Numbered from the stretch's first letter, positions 1 to 7,642 are shown. The stretch is 10,184 nt of DNA from Chloroflexota bacterium (GCA_005880175.1 VBJR01000294.1:1-10184), one strand, 5' to 3'. Numbers and translations are program-made. Notes: a model not told the origin generated them from the sequence alone.

Positions 1-2
1 TC

Positions 3-38
3 GATCTGCGCGGCGCCGCGGTCGTGGTCGGCGACTGA
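3..38 (+). CDS. C-terminal end of an upstream gene (partial)
   Basis: The frame beginning at base 3 reads DLRGAAVVVGD and ends with TGA at 36-38. It has the codon bias of the neighbouring genes and lies on the same strand, 95 bases ahead of the nucleotidyltransferase. Eleven residues are too few to name a family. Because the next gene is a sugar-1-phosphate nucleotidyltransferase, a sugar kinase, isomerase or phosphatase of the same pathway would be the natural neighbour, but that is inference only. The same frame stays open after the TGA until a second TGA at 135-137. Confidence 0.45.
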   Translation, partial: DLRGAAVVVGD

Positions 39-62
39 CGTGGCGCGCATCTCGTGGGCCGA

Positions 63-134
63 GCGCACCAGGTGAGGGAGACCAGCGCGCACCAGGCGGA
101 CCGCGCCAGCGCGCGCCAGGAGCCGGCGGACAGA
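63..134 (+). repeat. degenerate 24-base tandem repeat, three units
   Basis: Three units begin at 63, 87 and 111, spaced exactly 24 bases apart. Each opens with GCGCACCAGG or GCGCGCCAGG. The first two units also share the closing CCAGC, while the middle of each unit has diverged. The repeat fills most of the 95-base gap between the upstream stop and the ATG at 134. In the frame of the upstream gene it would read as an eight-residue repeat (AHQVRETS, AHQADRAS, ARQEPADR). It may be a decayed coding tail or a simple leader duplication. AGGAG at 118-122, inside the third unit, lies 11 bases before the next start codon. Confidence 0.6.
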
Positions 135-892
135 TGACGCTGCAGTGCGTGATCCTGGCCGGTGGCCTGGGGACACGGTTGCGGCCGGCGACGGAGACGG
201 TGCCGAAGCCGCTGGTCCGGGTGCTCGGCCGGCCCTTCGCCGACTGGCAGCTGTCGCTCCTCGCCGCGCAGGGCATCGAGCGGGTCCTGTACTGCGTCGG
301 GTACCGCGGAGACATGCTGCTGGCGCACGTGGGCGACGGGTCGCGGTTCGGCCTCGACGTGTCGTGGTCGGCCGAGGGCGAGCGTCTGCTGGGTACCGCC
401 GGCGCGCTGCGCCTGGCTCTGGACGCGGGACTGCTGGAGGACGCGTTCCTCGTCCTCTACGGCGACTCGTACCTGCCGGCCAGCGCCCGCGCGTCCGAGG
501 AGGCGTGGCAGCGGAGCGGGGCGCCGGCCCTGATGACCGTCGTTCGCAACGAGGACCGCTGGGACGCCAGCAACTGCATCTACCGGGACGGTCGGGTGGT
601 CCTCTATGACAAGTCGCGGCCCCTCGACCGGCGCGACGAGATGCGCTGGATCGACTACGGCCGGTCCGTCCTGACCCGCGCCGTCGTGGACGAGCTGGTC
701 TCGCCGGGCGCGGTGGTCGACCTCGCCGACCTGCAACACAACCTCAGCGTCTCGGGCCGGCTGGCGGGCCTGGAGGTGAGGGAGCGGTTCTACGAGGCGG
801 GCTCGACGACTGGCCTGCGGGAGCTGGAGGCGTTCCTGCTCGAGAGCGGAGTGGCATTCGGTCCGCTCCCCCACCGGCAGGATGCGCTGTAG
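134..892 (+). CDS. sugar-1-phosphate nucleotidyltransferase (NTP_transferase family)
   Basis: This 252-residue cytosolic enzyme should join a sugar 1-phosphate to an NTP, giving an NDP-sugar for surface glycan synthesis. It has the family's N-terminal signature LAGGLGTRLRP (residues 8-18) followed by PKP (24-26), the LGTAGAL loop (86-92) and the YGD metal-binding Asp (D111). The length suits the short HddC/RmlA-type enzymes without a C-terminal left-handed helix domain. Near the C-terminus, where many relatives have a DIGTP-like motif, this protein has YEAGST (220-225), with Glu in place of Asp. The ATG at 134 is preceded by AGGAG at 118-122 and a purine-rich stretch nearer the start. The stop is 16 bases before the methyltransferase ATG, so the two are probably co-transcribed. 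HddC-like (heptose-1-P guanylyltransferase) or a glucose/mannose-1-P enzyme are both possible; the sugar and base cannot be decided by eye. Confidence 0.85.
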   Translation: MTLQCVILAGGLGTRLRPATETVPKPLVRVLGRPFADWQLSLLAAQGIERVLYCVGYRGDMLLAHVGDGSRFGLDVSWSAEGERLLGTAGALRLALDAGLLEDAFLVLYGDSYLPASARASEEAWQRSGAPALMTVVRNEDRWDASNCIYRDGRVVLYDKSRPLDRRDEMRWIDYGRSVLTRAVVDELVSPGAVVDLADLQHNLSVSGRLAGLEVRERFYEAGSTTGLRELEAFLLESGVAFGPLPHRQDAL

Positions 893-908
893 AGGAGACG
901 TTTGGCAG

Positions 909-1629
909 ATGCACGAGACGGCGGTTCACGACGACTGGGACCAGCACTGGCTGGGCATCGCCGACTGCACATCGAGGAATCCCGCGCCAGCAATGCGCCG
1001 GCGCCTGGTTCGCGCGCTCCTCGGCATCGGCCGCGGTCCCGCGCGCATCCTGGACATCGGCTGCGGCCAGGGTGACATGCTCGCCGATCTGCGGCGCCAC
1101 CACCCCCAGGCCGAGGTGTGCGGCACGGACTTCAGCCGGTACGGGATCGAGGTGGCCAGGGGCAAGGTCGCAAGCGCGAGGTTCTTCCAGCGGGACCTGA
1201 CGGCGCCGGGCGATCCCGAGCCCGAGTGGGTGCGCTGGGCGACGCACGCGGTCTGTTCCGAGGTGCTCGAGCACGTCGACGATCCCGTCGGCCTGCTGGT
1301 CAACGCGCGCGGCTACCTAGCGCGGGGCTGCCGCCTCGTGGTCACGGTGCCCGGTGGTCCGATGTCCCGGCTCGACAGCCACATCGGGCACCGCCGCCAC
1401 TACACGCCGGACCGGAGCCGGGTTCCCGTTCTTCAACCTCTTCCGGGCGCTGGTGGTGCTGCGCGGCGATCGCATCGTCTCCGATGCGGACGGAGGCGGC
1501 ACGGGCGCTCCTTCGCTGCTGGCGCGGATCGCCATGGGCGTGTTCACGCCGCTGCTCGCGACGCCGATGCCGAGCAACCGGCTGGGCTGGCAGGTGGTGG
1601 GCGTCGCCAGGGTGCCCGAGACCGGGTAG
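909..1629 (+). pseudogene. class I SAM-dependent methyltransferase, interrupted by a frame change
   Basis: The N-terminal 169 residues (909-1415) show a Rossmann methyltransferase: SAM-binding motif ILDIGCGQGD (47-56), TDFS (73-76), and the motif IV-like SEVLEHVDDP followed by VVTVPGG and HIGHRRHYTPDR. The last of these is typical of Methyltransf_11/12 proteins in polysaccharide loci. After DR, the homologous C-terminus (AGFPFFNLFRALVVLRG to GWQVVGVARVPETG) continues in another frame (codons from about 1417 to the TAG at 1627-1629). Relatives normally have a helix such as LRALLEAAGF here, so bases seem to be missing; the frame relation requires a loss of 3n+2 bases or a gain of one. Read without correction, the first frame runs on with unrelated sequence to 1802. 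ATG 909 is preferred over the in-frame ATG at 882 because GAGGAGA (892-898) lies just upstream. Likely role: methylation of a glycan or lipid intermediate. Pseudogene versus assembly error is undecided. Confidence 0.75.
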
Positions 1630-1677
1630 CTCGCGGGAGCGGTCAGCGCCCGCCCCGGCCGGGAGCAGGACTGGCGG

Positions 1678-3195
1678 TCAACCTCGCGGCTGGGCAGCCG
1701 GGGCCGTGGCGCGCTCGGCGTCCAGCAGGCTGGCCGCGGCGGGTGTCGCGATGGCCGGCCGCCGCCAGCCGCGGAGCCCACGCACGACGTCCGTCACCAT
1801 GATCGGGAAGAGCACCGTCGCGGCCGCCACCGCCGGCCACACGTAGCGATAGGTGATCGCCGGGCTGAGGAAGATGATCTCGGTCGTGTACATCAGCAGA
1901 GCCAGGCCCAGGAAGCCGAGGACGGCGCTGTCCGGACGCCGGCTGGGGAGGTAGCAGGCGGCCGCGAGCACGAGCACGAGCACGTAGATCCAGGCGGCCT
2001 GCAGTGGCCCGCCGGTCGCGTCGCGGGCCGTGCCGATCGCGACGTAGTCGTTGGCCCTGGTCTGCACGGCCGGCAGCAGCACCCGATCGAATCCGTAGTA
2101 CGACGGCGTCTGCCCGTACCAGGTGGCCAGCTCGGGCCCGCGGATGCCGAGCTGCCAGAGCGCGCTGTGCAGTCGCGTCAGAAGGTAGCTGTCCGGGTGC
2201 TGCCGGATCGCCGCGAGCCAGGCGTGCTGGAGGACGTCGAGGCGCTTGCCCTCCACGATGGGCGGGATCACGGCGTTCGGGCCCCACAACAGGGGGCTGA
2301 TGTCCACGTGGCCTGAGCCGGCGGTCACTCCGTAGGTGGAGATGTACCCCAGGTCGTGCCTGGGGTACATCTCGACCGGGAGCAGCACCTGATGTTCCCT
2401 GACCGAGAGAGCCACGAGGTCGTACACGTACGTCGCCTGCTCCGGGTGCGTCTGCTGCGTGCGGAGGACGGAGCGCTGGATGGCGAGGACGGTGCCAAAC
2501 GCCAGCGCCGCCGCGACCGCGCCCACCGCCACGACGCCGAGCGCTCGCCGCCAACCCCCGAGCCTCGTGCCGAAGGCGACCAGGGCGAGTGCGGAGAACA
2601 GCGCGAACGCCGGCGGTACGGCCGTTGGTCGCGCCGCCACGGCGAGGACGGCGAGGACGGCGGCCACGACCGCGCTCGCGATCCGGTCGGCCTGCCGCGT
2701 GCGAACGCTCCGGCACACGAAGCCGAAGCTGCAGAGGATCGACGCTGCGAACCACGTGTCGGTCCCGACCACGACCGCGAACGCCAACACCGGGGGAAAG
2801 ACGAGAACGAGCGTCGCGAGCAGGAGCGCCCAGAGCCGCCGCATGCGGACGCGGAGGAGGAGGTACAGCCCGCCGAGCATCATCAGGACGTCGGCGGCCA
2901 GCATCCAGCCGGGGCTGCGAATGCCGGCCAGCAGCATGGCGCGCCAGATCGCCGTCCAGATCGCCGAGTGCCAGTCCGTGAAGTGACCGCTGACGGCCTC
3001 CCTGTACATCCCGAAGGTGTCGTCGTTCGCGTGACCCGGCCAGAAGACCGCGGAGACGACGGCTGCTACGCCGATGAGCCCGATCAAGGCGGCGATCGAG
3101 CCGGTCCGTTCGCGCCATCCGGGGCGCCGGCCATCCGGCGCCGCCACCGGTGTGACGGGCGCGCTGCCCGGATCATCCATCCTCACCATGCTCAT
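1678..3195 (-). CDS. polytopic membrane protein, DUF6020/GT-C-like
   Basis: The protein has 505 residues, a short hydrophilic N-terminus, a first membrane segment at about 33-52 and roughly ten more hydrophobic segments. The first external loop holds the telling motif: WPGHANDDT (52-60), then SGHFTDWHSAIWTAIWR (69-85). This resembles the acidic D-D plus SDWHP signature of DUF6020-type proteins, which have a GT-C architecture with loop carboxylates facing the outside. A long external domain follows in the middle (YVYDLVALSVREHQ to PSYYGFDRVLL), and the C-terminal membrane segments end in a soluble tail. A role in transferring a lipid-linked sugar or modifying a surface polymer is inferred from fold and context. 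The start at 3195 was chosen for an AGGCG six bases upstream; ATGs at 3186 and 3177 are alternatives. It converges on the broken methyltransferase with 48 bases between stops and diverges from the GNAT gene. Confidence 0.75.
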   Translation of the reverse strand: MSMVRMDDPGSAPVTPVAAPDGRRPGWRERTGSIAALIGLIGVAAVVSAVFWPGHANDDTFGMYREAVSGHFTDWHSAIWTAIWRAMLLAGIRSPGWMLAADVLMMLGGLYLLLRVRMRRLWALLLATLVLVFPPVLAFAVVVGTDTWFAASILCSFGFVCRSVRTRQADRIASAVVAAVLAVLAVAARPTAVPPAFALFSALALVAFGTRLGGWRRALGVVAVGAVAAALAFGTVLAIQRSVLRTQQTHPEQATYVYDLVALSVREHQVLLPVEMYPRHDLGYISTYGVTAGSGHVDISPLLWGPNAVIPPIVEGKRLDVLQHAWLAAIRQHPDSYLLTRLHSALWQLGIRGPELATWYGQTPSYYGFDRVLLPAVQTRANDYVAIGTARDATGGPLQAAWIYVLVLVLAAACYLPSRRPDSAVLGFLGLALLMYTTEIIFLSPAITYRYVWPAVAAATVLFPIMVTDVVRGLRGWRRPAIATPAAASLLDAERATAPAAQPRG

Positions 3196-3384
3196 GAGCG
3201 CCTGATTCTATGTACGCAGGGCGGCCGGCGCTCCCGGTGATCCAGCCGCTCGATGGGCTCTACACTGGAGTTCGATTTGCGGGATCCGAGGCGCAATGTC
3301 ATCCGCCCTCGACGAATGCCGCCTGATGGAGCGCGGCGCCCGCGGGAGAGCGAGCCGTGAAGGCTTCGCGAGGAACCGCCTAGC
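3196..3384. other. divergent intergenic region
   Basis: These 189 bases separate the - strand membrane protein from the + strand GNAT gene, so they must hold both promoters if each is transcribed independently. On the - strand TAGAAT (3205-3210) resembles a -10 box and would place transcription almost at the ATG at 3195, which would suggest a leaderless or short-leader message. On the + strand TACACT (3261-3266) is a possible -10 box with a poor -35. Neither is strong evidence. Confidence 0.3.
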
Positions 3385-3873
3385 GTGTCCGCCCCCGAGA
3401 TCCGCCCGGCGGTCGAATCCGACGTGCCGCTGATCGCGAGCCTGATCCGCGAGCTGGCCGAGTACGAGCGGCTGCTGGACGAGGTGCGGCTGACGGAGCC
3501 CGGGCTCCGCGACGCGCTGTTCGGCGAGCGGCGCTACGCCGAGGTGGTGATCGCCGAGGTCGAGCCGCGCGAGCCCGCCGGCTTCGCGCTGTACTTCCAC
3601 AACTTCTCGACGTTCCTGGGCCGGCCCGGCATCTACCTGGAGGACCTGTTCGTCCGCCCCGAGCACCGGGGCTCCGGCATCGGGACGGCGCTGCTGCGGC
3701 ACCTGGCGCGGCTGGCCGAAGAGCGCGGCTGCGGCCGCCTGGAGTGGGCCGTGCTGGACTGGAACGCCGCCGCGATCGCCTTCTACCTGGGCCTCGGCGC
3801 CCGGCCCGCGGCCGGCTGGAGCGTGTACCGGCTGGAGGGCGAAGCGCTCGGGCGCCTGGCCGCCTCCACGTAG
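3385..3873 (+). CDS. GNAT-family N-acetyltransferase (diamine/SSAT-like)
   Basis: This 162-residue cytosolic acetyl-CoA-dependent N-acetyltransferase spans one complete GNAT domain. The acetyl-CoA pyrophosphate loop is RGSGIG (95-100), preceded by the beta-4 strand IYLEDLFVRPEH (83-94). The FHNFSTFLGRPG segment (71-82), the VLDWN motif (123-127) and the AIAFYLGLGA helix match the bacterial group related to spermidine/spermine acetyltransferases. The substrate is therefore probably a small amine, but these proteins also acetylate thialysine and other amines, so it is open. The start is GTG at 3385, with GAGGA at 3370-3374 about 10 bases upstream; no earlier start fits the fold better. The gene has its own upstream gap and no obvious link to the glycan genes. 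It looks like an unrelated housekeeping or stress gene sitting in the locus. Confidence 0.85.
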   Translation: MSAPEIRPAVESDVPLIASLIRELAEYERLLDEVRLTEPGLRDALFGERRYAEVVIAEVEPREPAGFALYFHNFSTFLGRPGIYLEDLFVRPEHRGSGIGTALLRHLARLAEERGCGRLEWAVLDWNAAAIAFYLGLGARPAAGWSVYRLEGEALGRLAAST

Positions 3874-3971
3874 CATGGGCTTCGGCTTCCATGGTAGGCT
3901 ACCGCGTCTGCCAGCGCTTCTCGGAGTCGCCTCACGATCGCGCACAGTTGGGCCACCTGCAGGTTGAGAGG

Positions 3972-5259
3972 ATGACAGAGTCCTTCGCGGTATCGAGCAA
4001 CGTATCCACAGCCCCGCACCTGGGGGTGGACAATCCGGCGACCTCGCGAGCCGTCGCGGCCCGCCCGCGCCAGCTGTGGGCGCTGCTGTCGGCCGGCCTC
4101 GTCGGCATCGTGTCGCTGGCGGCGGGCCTCCGGCTCGCCCGCTTCGCCCCTGACAGCTACGACTCCAACATCATGTTCGCCGTGGCGAAGTCGATCGCCA
4201 CGTCGTTCACCACGTACGTCCCGCCCGCCGCCGACTTCCAGCTCAGGAACACGCCGCACAGCTCGTACGGGCTGGGCATGTCCCTGGTGGAGGCGGTCGG
4301 CTACGCGGTGGCGGTGCACACCGGACACAACCCGCTGACGTTCGCGATGCTGGGGAACGCGTTCCTCTTCGCCGCCGTCGCCCTGGCGATCTGGGCCTGG
4401 GCGCGGGCGGCGGGCGCCAGCGAGATCCTGGCGGCCGCCGTGGCGCTCACCGTCTCGTTCGGCACCATGCTCCTGGCGTACACGTCCACCGGCCTCTCGG
4501 AGATCGGGACGGCGCTGGGCGTGGCCATCGCCCTCATCGGCGTGGAGCTGGCGGGACGGCGGCCGCGGGTCGGCAGCCTGATCGCCGGCGCCGGGGTGGG
4601 GGTCGCCGTGCTGTGGCGTCCCGACTCGGCGCTCCTGATCGCGCCGCTGGTGGGCATCGCGATCCTCCTGCGGGCTCGCCGGGGAGGCCCGGCGTTCGTG
4701 CTGGCGAGCCTTCCCGTCGCGAGGCCTCCTGCTGTCGCCGGGCCGCGGCCTGGTCTGGTACGTGCCCCTCTTCGTGCCAGCGCTGGTGGCGGTGCCGTGG
4801 GCCTGGCGGAGGTCGCCGGTCCTCACGGGCCTCTGCCTGGCGCTGCTGTTCGTCCGGCTGCCCCTGTACGCGATGGAGAACGCCTGGATGGGGGGCTGGT
4901 CGTGGGGGCCGCGCTACCTGACGCCGGCGATGCCCTGCCTGGCCCCGCTGGTGTACGAGGTGCTGCGGCGCGTGCCCTCGCGAACGCTGTCCTGGCGGAG
5001 CCTGCCGGTGGCCGCGGCCGTCGGCGTGGTCATCGCGGTCAGCGTCTCGGTCCAGGTGCTGGGCGCGGCCGTGCGCTATGACACCGACACCGCGAACCAG
5101 ACGATGACCGCCGTCTGGCGCAACACCGACGTCGGCCCGCAGGATGCCGTGATGTTCGACTGGAAGTACTTCCCGATCCTCGAGCATCTCCGTGAGCTCC
5201 ATCACGGCCGCAACCTGGCGGCGGGCTACCGCGGCTGGGTCGGACTGCCCAACAACTGA
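3972..5259 (+). pseudogene. GT-C-like membrane glycosyltransferase, interrupted by a frame change
   Basis: From ATG 3972 (AGG at 3961-3963 and GAGAGG directly upstream) the frame encodes a cytosolic N-terminus, a first membrane helix (35-57), then an external loop with PDSYDSNIMFAVAKS (60-74) and RNTPHSSYGLGMSL (92-105). This is the layout of GT39/ArnT-like GT-C enzymes, with an acidic first loop followed by a Y-G-x-G motif. Further helices run to LASLPVA at about residue 249. The homologous C-terminus resumes in another frame: RGLLLSPGRGLVWYVPLFVPAL from about 4720, then WSWGPRYLTPAMPC, ending with the TGA at 5257-5259. Relatives usually have an external loop of some 30-40 residues (of the NWxRFGSPLETGY type) before LLLSPGRGL, and it is absent here. 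A deletion of 3n+2 bases is therefore likely. The uncorrected first frame runs to 5081; an ATG at 4762 could restart the C-terminal 165 residues. It is followed after 30 bases by the GT2-methyltransferase gene. Confidence 0.75.
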
Positions 5260-5289
5260 AGCACCACGTTGCGAACGGAGATGACCGGA

Positions 5290-7293
5290 ATGAAGGAGCT
5301 CACCAGCGTCCCGGGGGCCACCGGGTCCCTCGACGAGACGTCGATCCCCGGGCCCGAGCAGGGCGACAGCGCCACGCTGGACATCTCGGTGGTGATCCCG
5401 TGCCTCAACGAGGCCAGGACCATCGCCGCGTGTGTCGAGGCGGCGTGGCTGGGGATCCGCACGGCGGAGCTCCGCGGTGAGGTCATCGTGGCGGACAACG
5501 GCTCGAGCGACGGATCGCGCGAGATCGCCGAGCTCGCCGGGGCCCGGGTCGTGGCGGTCCCGAGGCGCGGCTACGGCGCCGCCCTCCAGGCCGGCTTCAC
5601 CGACGCGCGCGGCCGCCTGCTGGTGATGGGCGACGCGGACATGAGCTACGACTTCACCGAGATCCCGCGCTTCGTCGAGGAGCAGCGGCGCAGCGGCGCC
5701 GACATCGTGGTCGGCGACCGGCTGGGCGGCCGCATCCGGCGCGGCGCGATGCCGTGGTCGCACCACTACATCGGCAACCCGCTGATCTCGTTCACGATCC
5801 GGCGCCTGTTCGGCGTCCCGGTCCACGACTGCTACTGCGGCCTGCGCCTCCTGACCCGGGACGCGCACCGCCGCCTGCGGCTGAACGCGACGTCGATGGA
5901 GTTCGCGCTGGAGATGATCGTGCAGGGGTCGCTGCTGGGCCTGCGGTTCAGCCAGGTGCCGATCACGCTGCACGTGGACGGGCGCGACCACGCGCCGCAC
6001 CTCAAGACGGTCCGGGACGGCTATCGCTCGTTCCGCTTCCTGTTCCAGCACGCGTCGATCACGTCGTACGGCATCGCGGGCGCCCTCGCGCTCGTGCTGG
6101 GCCTGGCGCTCCTGGGCCACGCGGTCTACGTCGAGGCGCACGGGCAGCCCGCGACCCTGTCCGGGCCGGGCGCGAGCGCGCTGCTGCTGACGGCCTGGAT
6201 GCTGGCGATGCTCGGCATCATCGCCCGCGTCTTCAGCATCGGCTTCCTGGGCGACGCCCCGGACCCGCAGCTGCGCAGCTTCTTCCGGTTCGCCCAGCTG
6301 GAGACGGGCGTCGTGGTCTCGGCCGTCCTGGTCGTCGGCGGGGCGGTGCTCGCCGCGACGATGCGGTCCTGGCCCGCCCTGTTCCAGCTCGGCCTGACGA
6401 TGTGCGTGATCGGCCTGGGCACGTTCATCGCCTCGTTCGTAGTCAGCCTGATCGGCCGGGCGATGCCGGACAACCGGCTCGCGGTGACCGCCCGGCCCAG
6501 CGGGTCGGGGTCCGGGTCGAGGAACGCGATGGCGGAGGGCAACCCGGACACCGGTCAGAACGACGAGTACAGCCTGGAGACCCAGGAGGCGATGTCGCAC
6601 GCGCGGAAGTACAACGCGTGGCTGGTGGACACGCTCCGCGGCGCCTGGGGCGACGCGGACACCGTGCTGGACTTCGGCTGCTCGATCGGCAACGTGACGC
6701 ACCTCGTCGCCGACCGGATGCGCGGCACGGGCCGCGCCGACCCCCTCGTGGTGGGCGTCGAGATCATCCCCGAGGCCGCCGAGCGCTTCCGCGAGCGGTT
6801 CGCTGACCGCGAGGACCTGCGGGTCGTGACGGCGGACGTGACGCGCCCGACCGAGGACCTGGCGGCCCTGGCGCCGTTCGACAGCGCCGTGAGCTTCAAC
6901 GTCCTGGAGCACATCGAGGACGACGTGGAGGCGCTGGCGGCGGTGCGCCGGCTGCTCAAGCCGGGCGGGCACATCGGCCTGCTGGTCCCGGGCGGGGGCG
7001 ACCGGCTGTACGGCGTGATGGACTCGGACGACCGGCACTTCCGCCGCTACACGCCGGGCCGGCTGGAGGCCCGCCTGGAGGCGGCCGGGTTCGAGGTCGT
7101 GTCCATCAAGCGGGTCAACATGGTCGGCGCGGTGCTGTGGTACCTGAAGGGCCGGGTGCTGAAGTCGCACGGCCACGAGGTGGGCCAGGTCACCCTGTTC
7201 GACCGGCTGGTCCCGCTGTGGCGCCGCGTGGACGCGGTGGCGGGCCCGCCGTTCGGCCAGTCGCTGGCCGCGGTGGCCCGGGTGCCGGAGTAG
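5290..7293 (+). CDS. GT2 glycosyltransferase - SAM methyltransferase fusion protein
   Basis: The frame encodes 667 residues in one piece. Residues 31-255 are a family 2 (DPM1-like) glycosyltransferase: ISVVIPCLNEA (32-42), VADNGSSDGS (67-76), the metal-binding DAD (115-117) and HDCYCGLRLLTR (179-190). Four membrane helices follow (about 259-282, 296-319, 338-358, 366-390), as in membrane-anchored polyprenyl-phosphate sugar synthases. After a GSGSGS linker (405-410), residues 414-667 form a class I methyltransferase: VLDFGCSIGN (459-468), VGVEI (488-492), FNVLEHIEDD (536-545) and HFRRYTP (583-589). The GT part probably loads a sugar onto a lipid phosphate at the inner membrane face; the methyltransferase acceptor is unknown. 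ATG 5290 was chosen because GGAG lies nine bases upstream. In-frame ATG 5281 has the GGAG touching it, and TTG 5269 has no Shine-Dalgarno sequence. An internal start at 6529 could also release the methyltransferase alone. Confidence 0.85.
   Translation: MKELTSVPGATGSLDETSIPGPEQGDSATLDISVVIPCLNEARTIAACVEAAWLGIRTAELRGEVIVADNGSSDGSREIAELAGARVVAVPRRGYGAALQAGFTDARGRLLVMGDADMSYDFTEIPRFVEEQRRSGADIVVGDRLGGRIRRGAMPWSHHYIGNPLISFTIRRLFGVPVHDCYCGLRLLTRDAHRRLRLNATSMEFALEMIVQGSLLGLRFSQVPITLHVDGRDHAPHLKTVRDGYRSFRFLFQHASITSYGIAGALALVLGLALLGHAVYVEAHGQPATLSGPGASALLLTAWMLAMLGIIARVFSIGFLGDAPDPQLRSFFRFAQLETGVVVSAVLVVGGAVLAATMRSWPALFQLGLTMCVIGLGTFIASFVVSLIGRAMPDNRLAVTARPSGSGSGSRNAMAEGNPDTGQNDEYSLETQEAMSHARKYNAWLVDTLRGAWGDADTVLDFGCSIGNVTHLVADRMRGTGRADPLVVGVEIIPEAAERFRERFADREDLRVVTADVTRPTEDLAALAPFDSAVSFNVLEHIEDDVEALAAVRRLLKPGGHIGLLVPGGGDRLYGVMDSDDRHFRRYTPGRLEARLEAAGFEVVSIKRVNMVGAVLWYLKGRVLKSHGHEVGQVTLFDRLVPLWRRVDAVAGPPFGQSLAAVARVPE
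6520..6531 (+). promoter_or_regulatory. internal ribosome-binding site and ATG at the GT2/methyltransferase junction
   Basis: AGGA at 6520-6523 is followed after five bases by an in-frame ATG (6529-6531). This sits exactly at the end of the GSGSGS linker and before the methyltransferase domain. Initiation here would give a complete 254-residue stand-alone methyltransferase (6529-7293). It may be a relic of two once-separate genes or a working internal start. The sequence alone does not show whether it is used. Confidence 0.4.
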
Positions 7294-7416
7294 GGGCGGG
7301 CCTTCCGGGCCGGCGGCCCGGGCTCACCCCTGGCGGCGGCGTGTTGCTTGGGTGGCTCGTCCGGGCGAAGGGGGCGCTGCCGCACCCCCTGCAGTCCAGC
7401 CTGGGCGTCGGGGGCC

Positions 7417-7459
7417 GGCGGTCAAGGCTTCCCTTCGGCGCTGCGCGGCCTTGACCGCC
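7417..7459. repeat. 12-bp perfect hairpin in the left arm
   Basis: GGCGGTCAAGGC (7417-7428) pairs perfectly with GCCTTGACCGCC (7448-7459) around a 19-base loop containing TTCCCTTCGGCGC. It is the counterpart of the right-arm hairpin at 7597-7642. The GTCAAGG core occurs four times in the element, counting both orientations. There is no T-run after it, so a classical intrinsic terminator is not shown. Confidence 0.75.
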
Positions 7460-7510
7460 TACGCCTCGGTGCCGAACGCAACTGTGCCACTTTCGGCGCG
7501 GAACTGTGCG

Positions 7511-7565
7511 TTGCTGCGCGTGAGCGTGGCCATGCAGGTCGAATGACCACGCTCACGCGCAGCAA
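7511..7565. repeat. 19-bp perfect central hairpin
   Basis: TTGCTGCGCGTGAGCGTGG (7511-7529) is exactly complementary to 7547-7565, around a 17-base loop. Its centre (7538) lies within a few bases of the centre of the whole 435-base palindrome (7531), so it forms the tip of the larger structure. It could extrude as a cruciform in DNA or fold as an RNA hairpin if either strand is read through. Confidence 0.8.
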
Positions 7566-7596
7566 GAGCCACGAAACGGCAGAGGCTGCCACGGGA

Positions 7597-7642
7597 GGGC
7601 TGTCAAGGCCGCGCCAGCGCCGAAGGGAAGCCTTGACAGCCC
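7597..7642. repeat. 13-bp perfect hairpin in the right arm
   Basis: GGGCTGTCAAGGC (7597-7609) pairs perfectly with GCCTTGACAGCCC (7630-7642) around a 20-base loop. The loop holds the reverse complement of the left-arm loop (AGCGCCGAAGGGAA). It mirrors the hairpin at 7417-7459. Both arms keep a perfect stem although the stem sequences differ at the base (GGCGG against GGGCTG). Confidence 0.75.

Noticed and set aside
882..908. Earlier ATG for the methyltransferase at 882
   Set aside because: It would overlap the end of the nucleotidyltransferase. The GAGGAGA ribosome site at 892-898 fits ATG 909.
1630..1677. Possible bidirectional terminator between the convergent methyltransferase and membrane protein
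   Set aside because: Only a five-pair GCGGG/CCCGC stem can be drawn, with no supporting T-run.
1643..3118. A 491-codon - strand frame overlapping the membrane protein
   Set aside because: Its Arg/Gly/Pro-rich translation lacks motifs, while the other frame gives coherent membrane helices and the DUF6020-like loop motif.
3874..3893. CATGG...CCATG hairpin just after the GNAT stop as a terminator
   Set aside because: The stem is only five pairs and no T-run follows.
4534..7176. An 880-codon open frame on the - strand
   Set aside because: It lies opposite two + strand genes with clear motifs and has a composition dominated by R, A, P, H, D and Q with no domain. It is an antisense shadow typical of GC-rich coding DNA.
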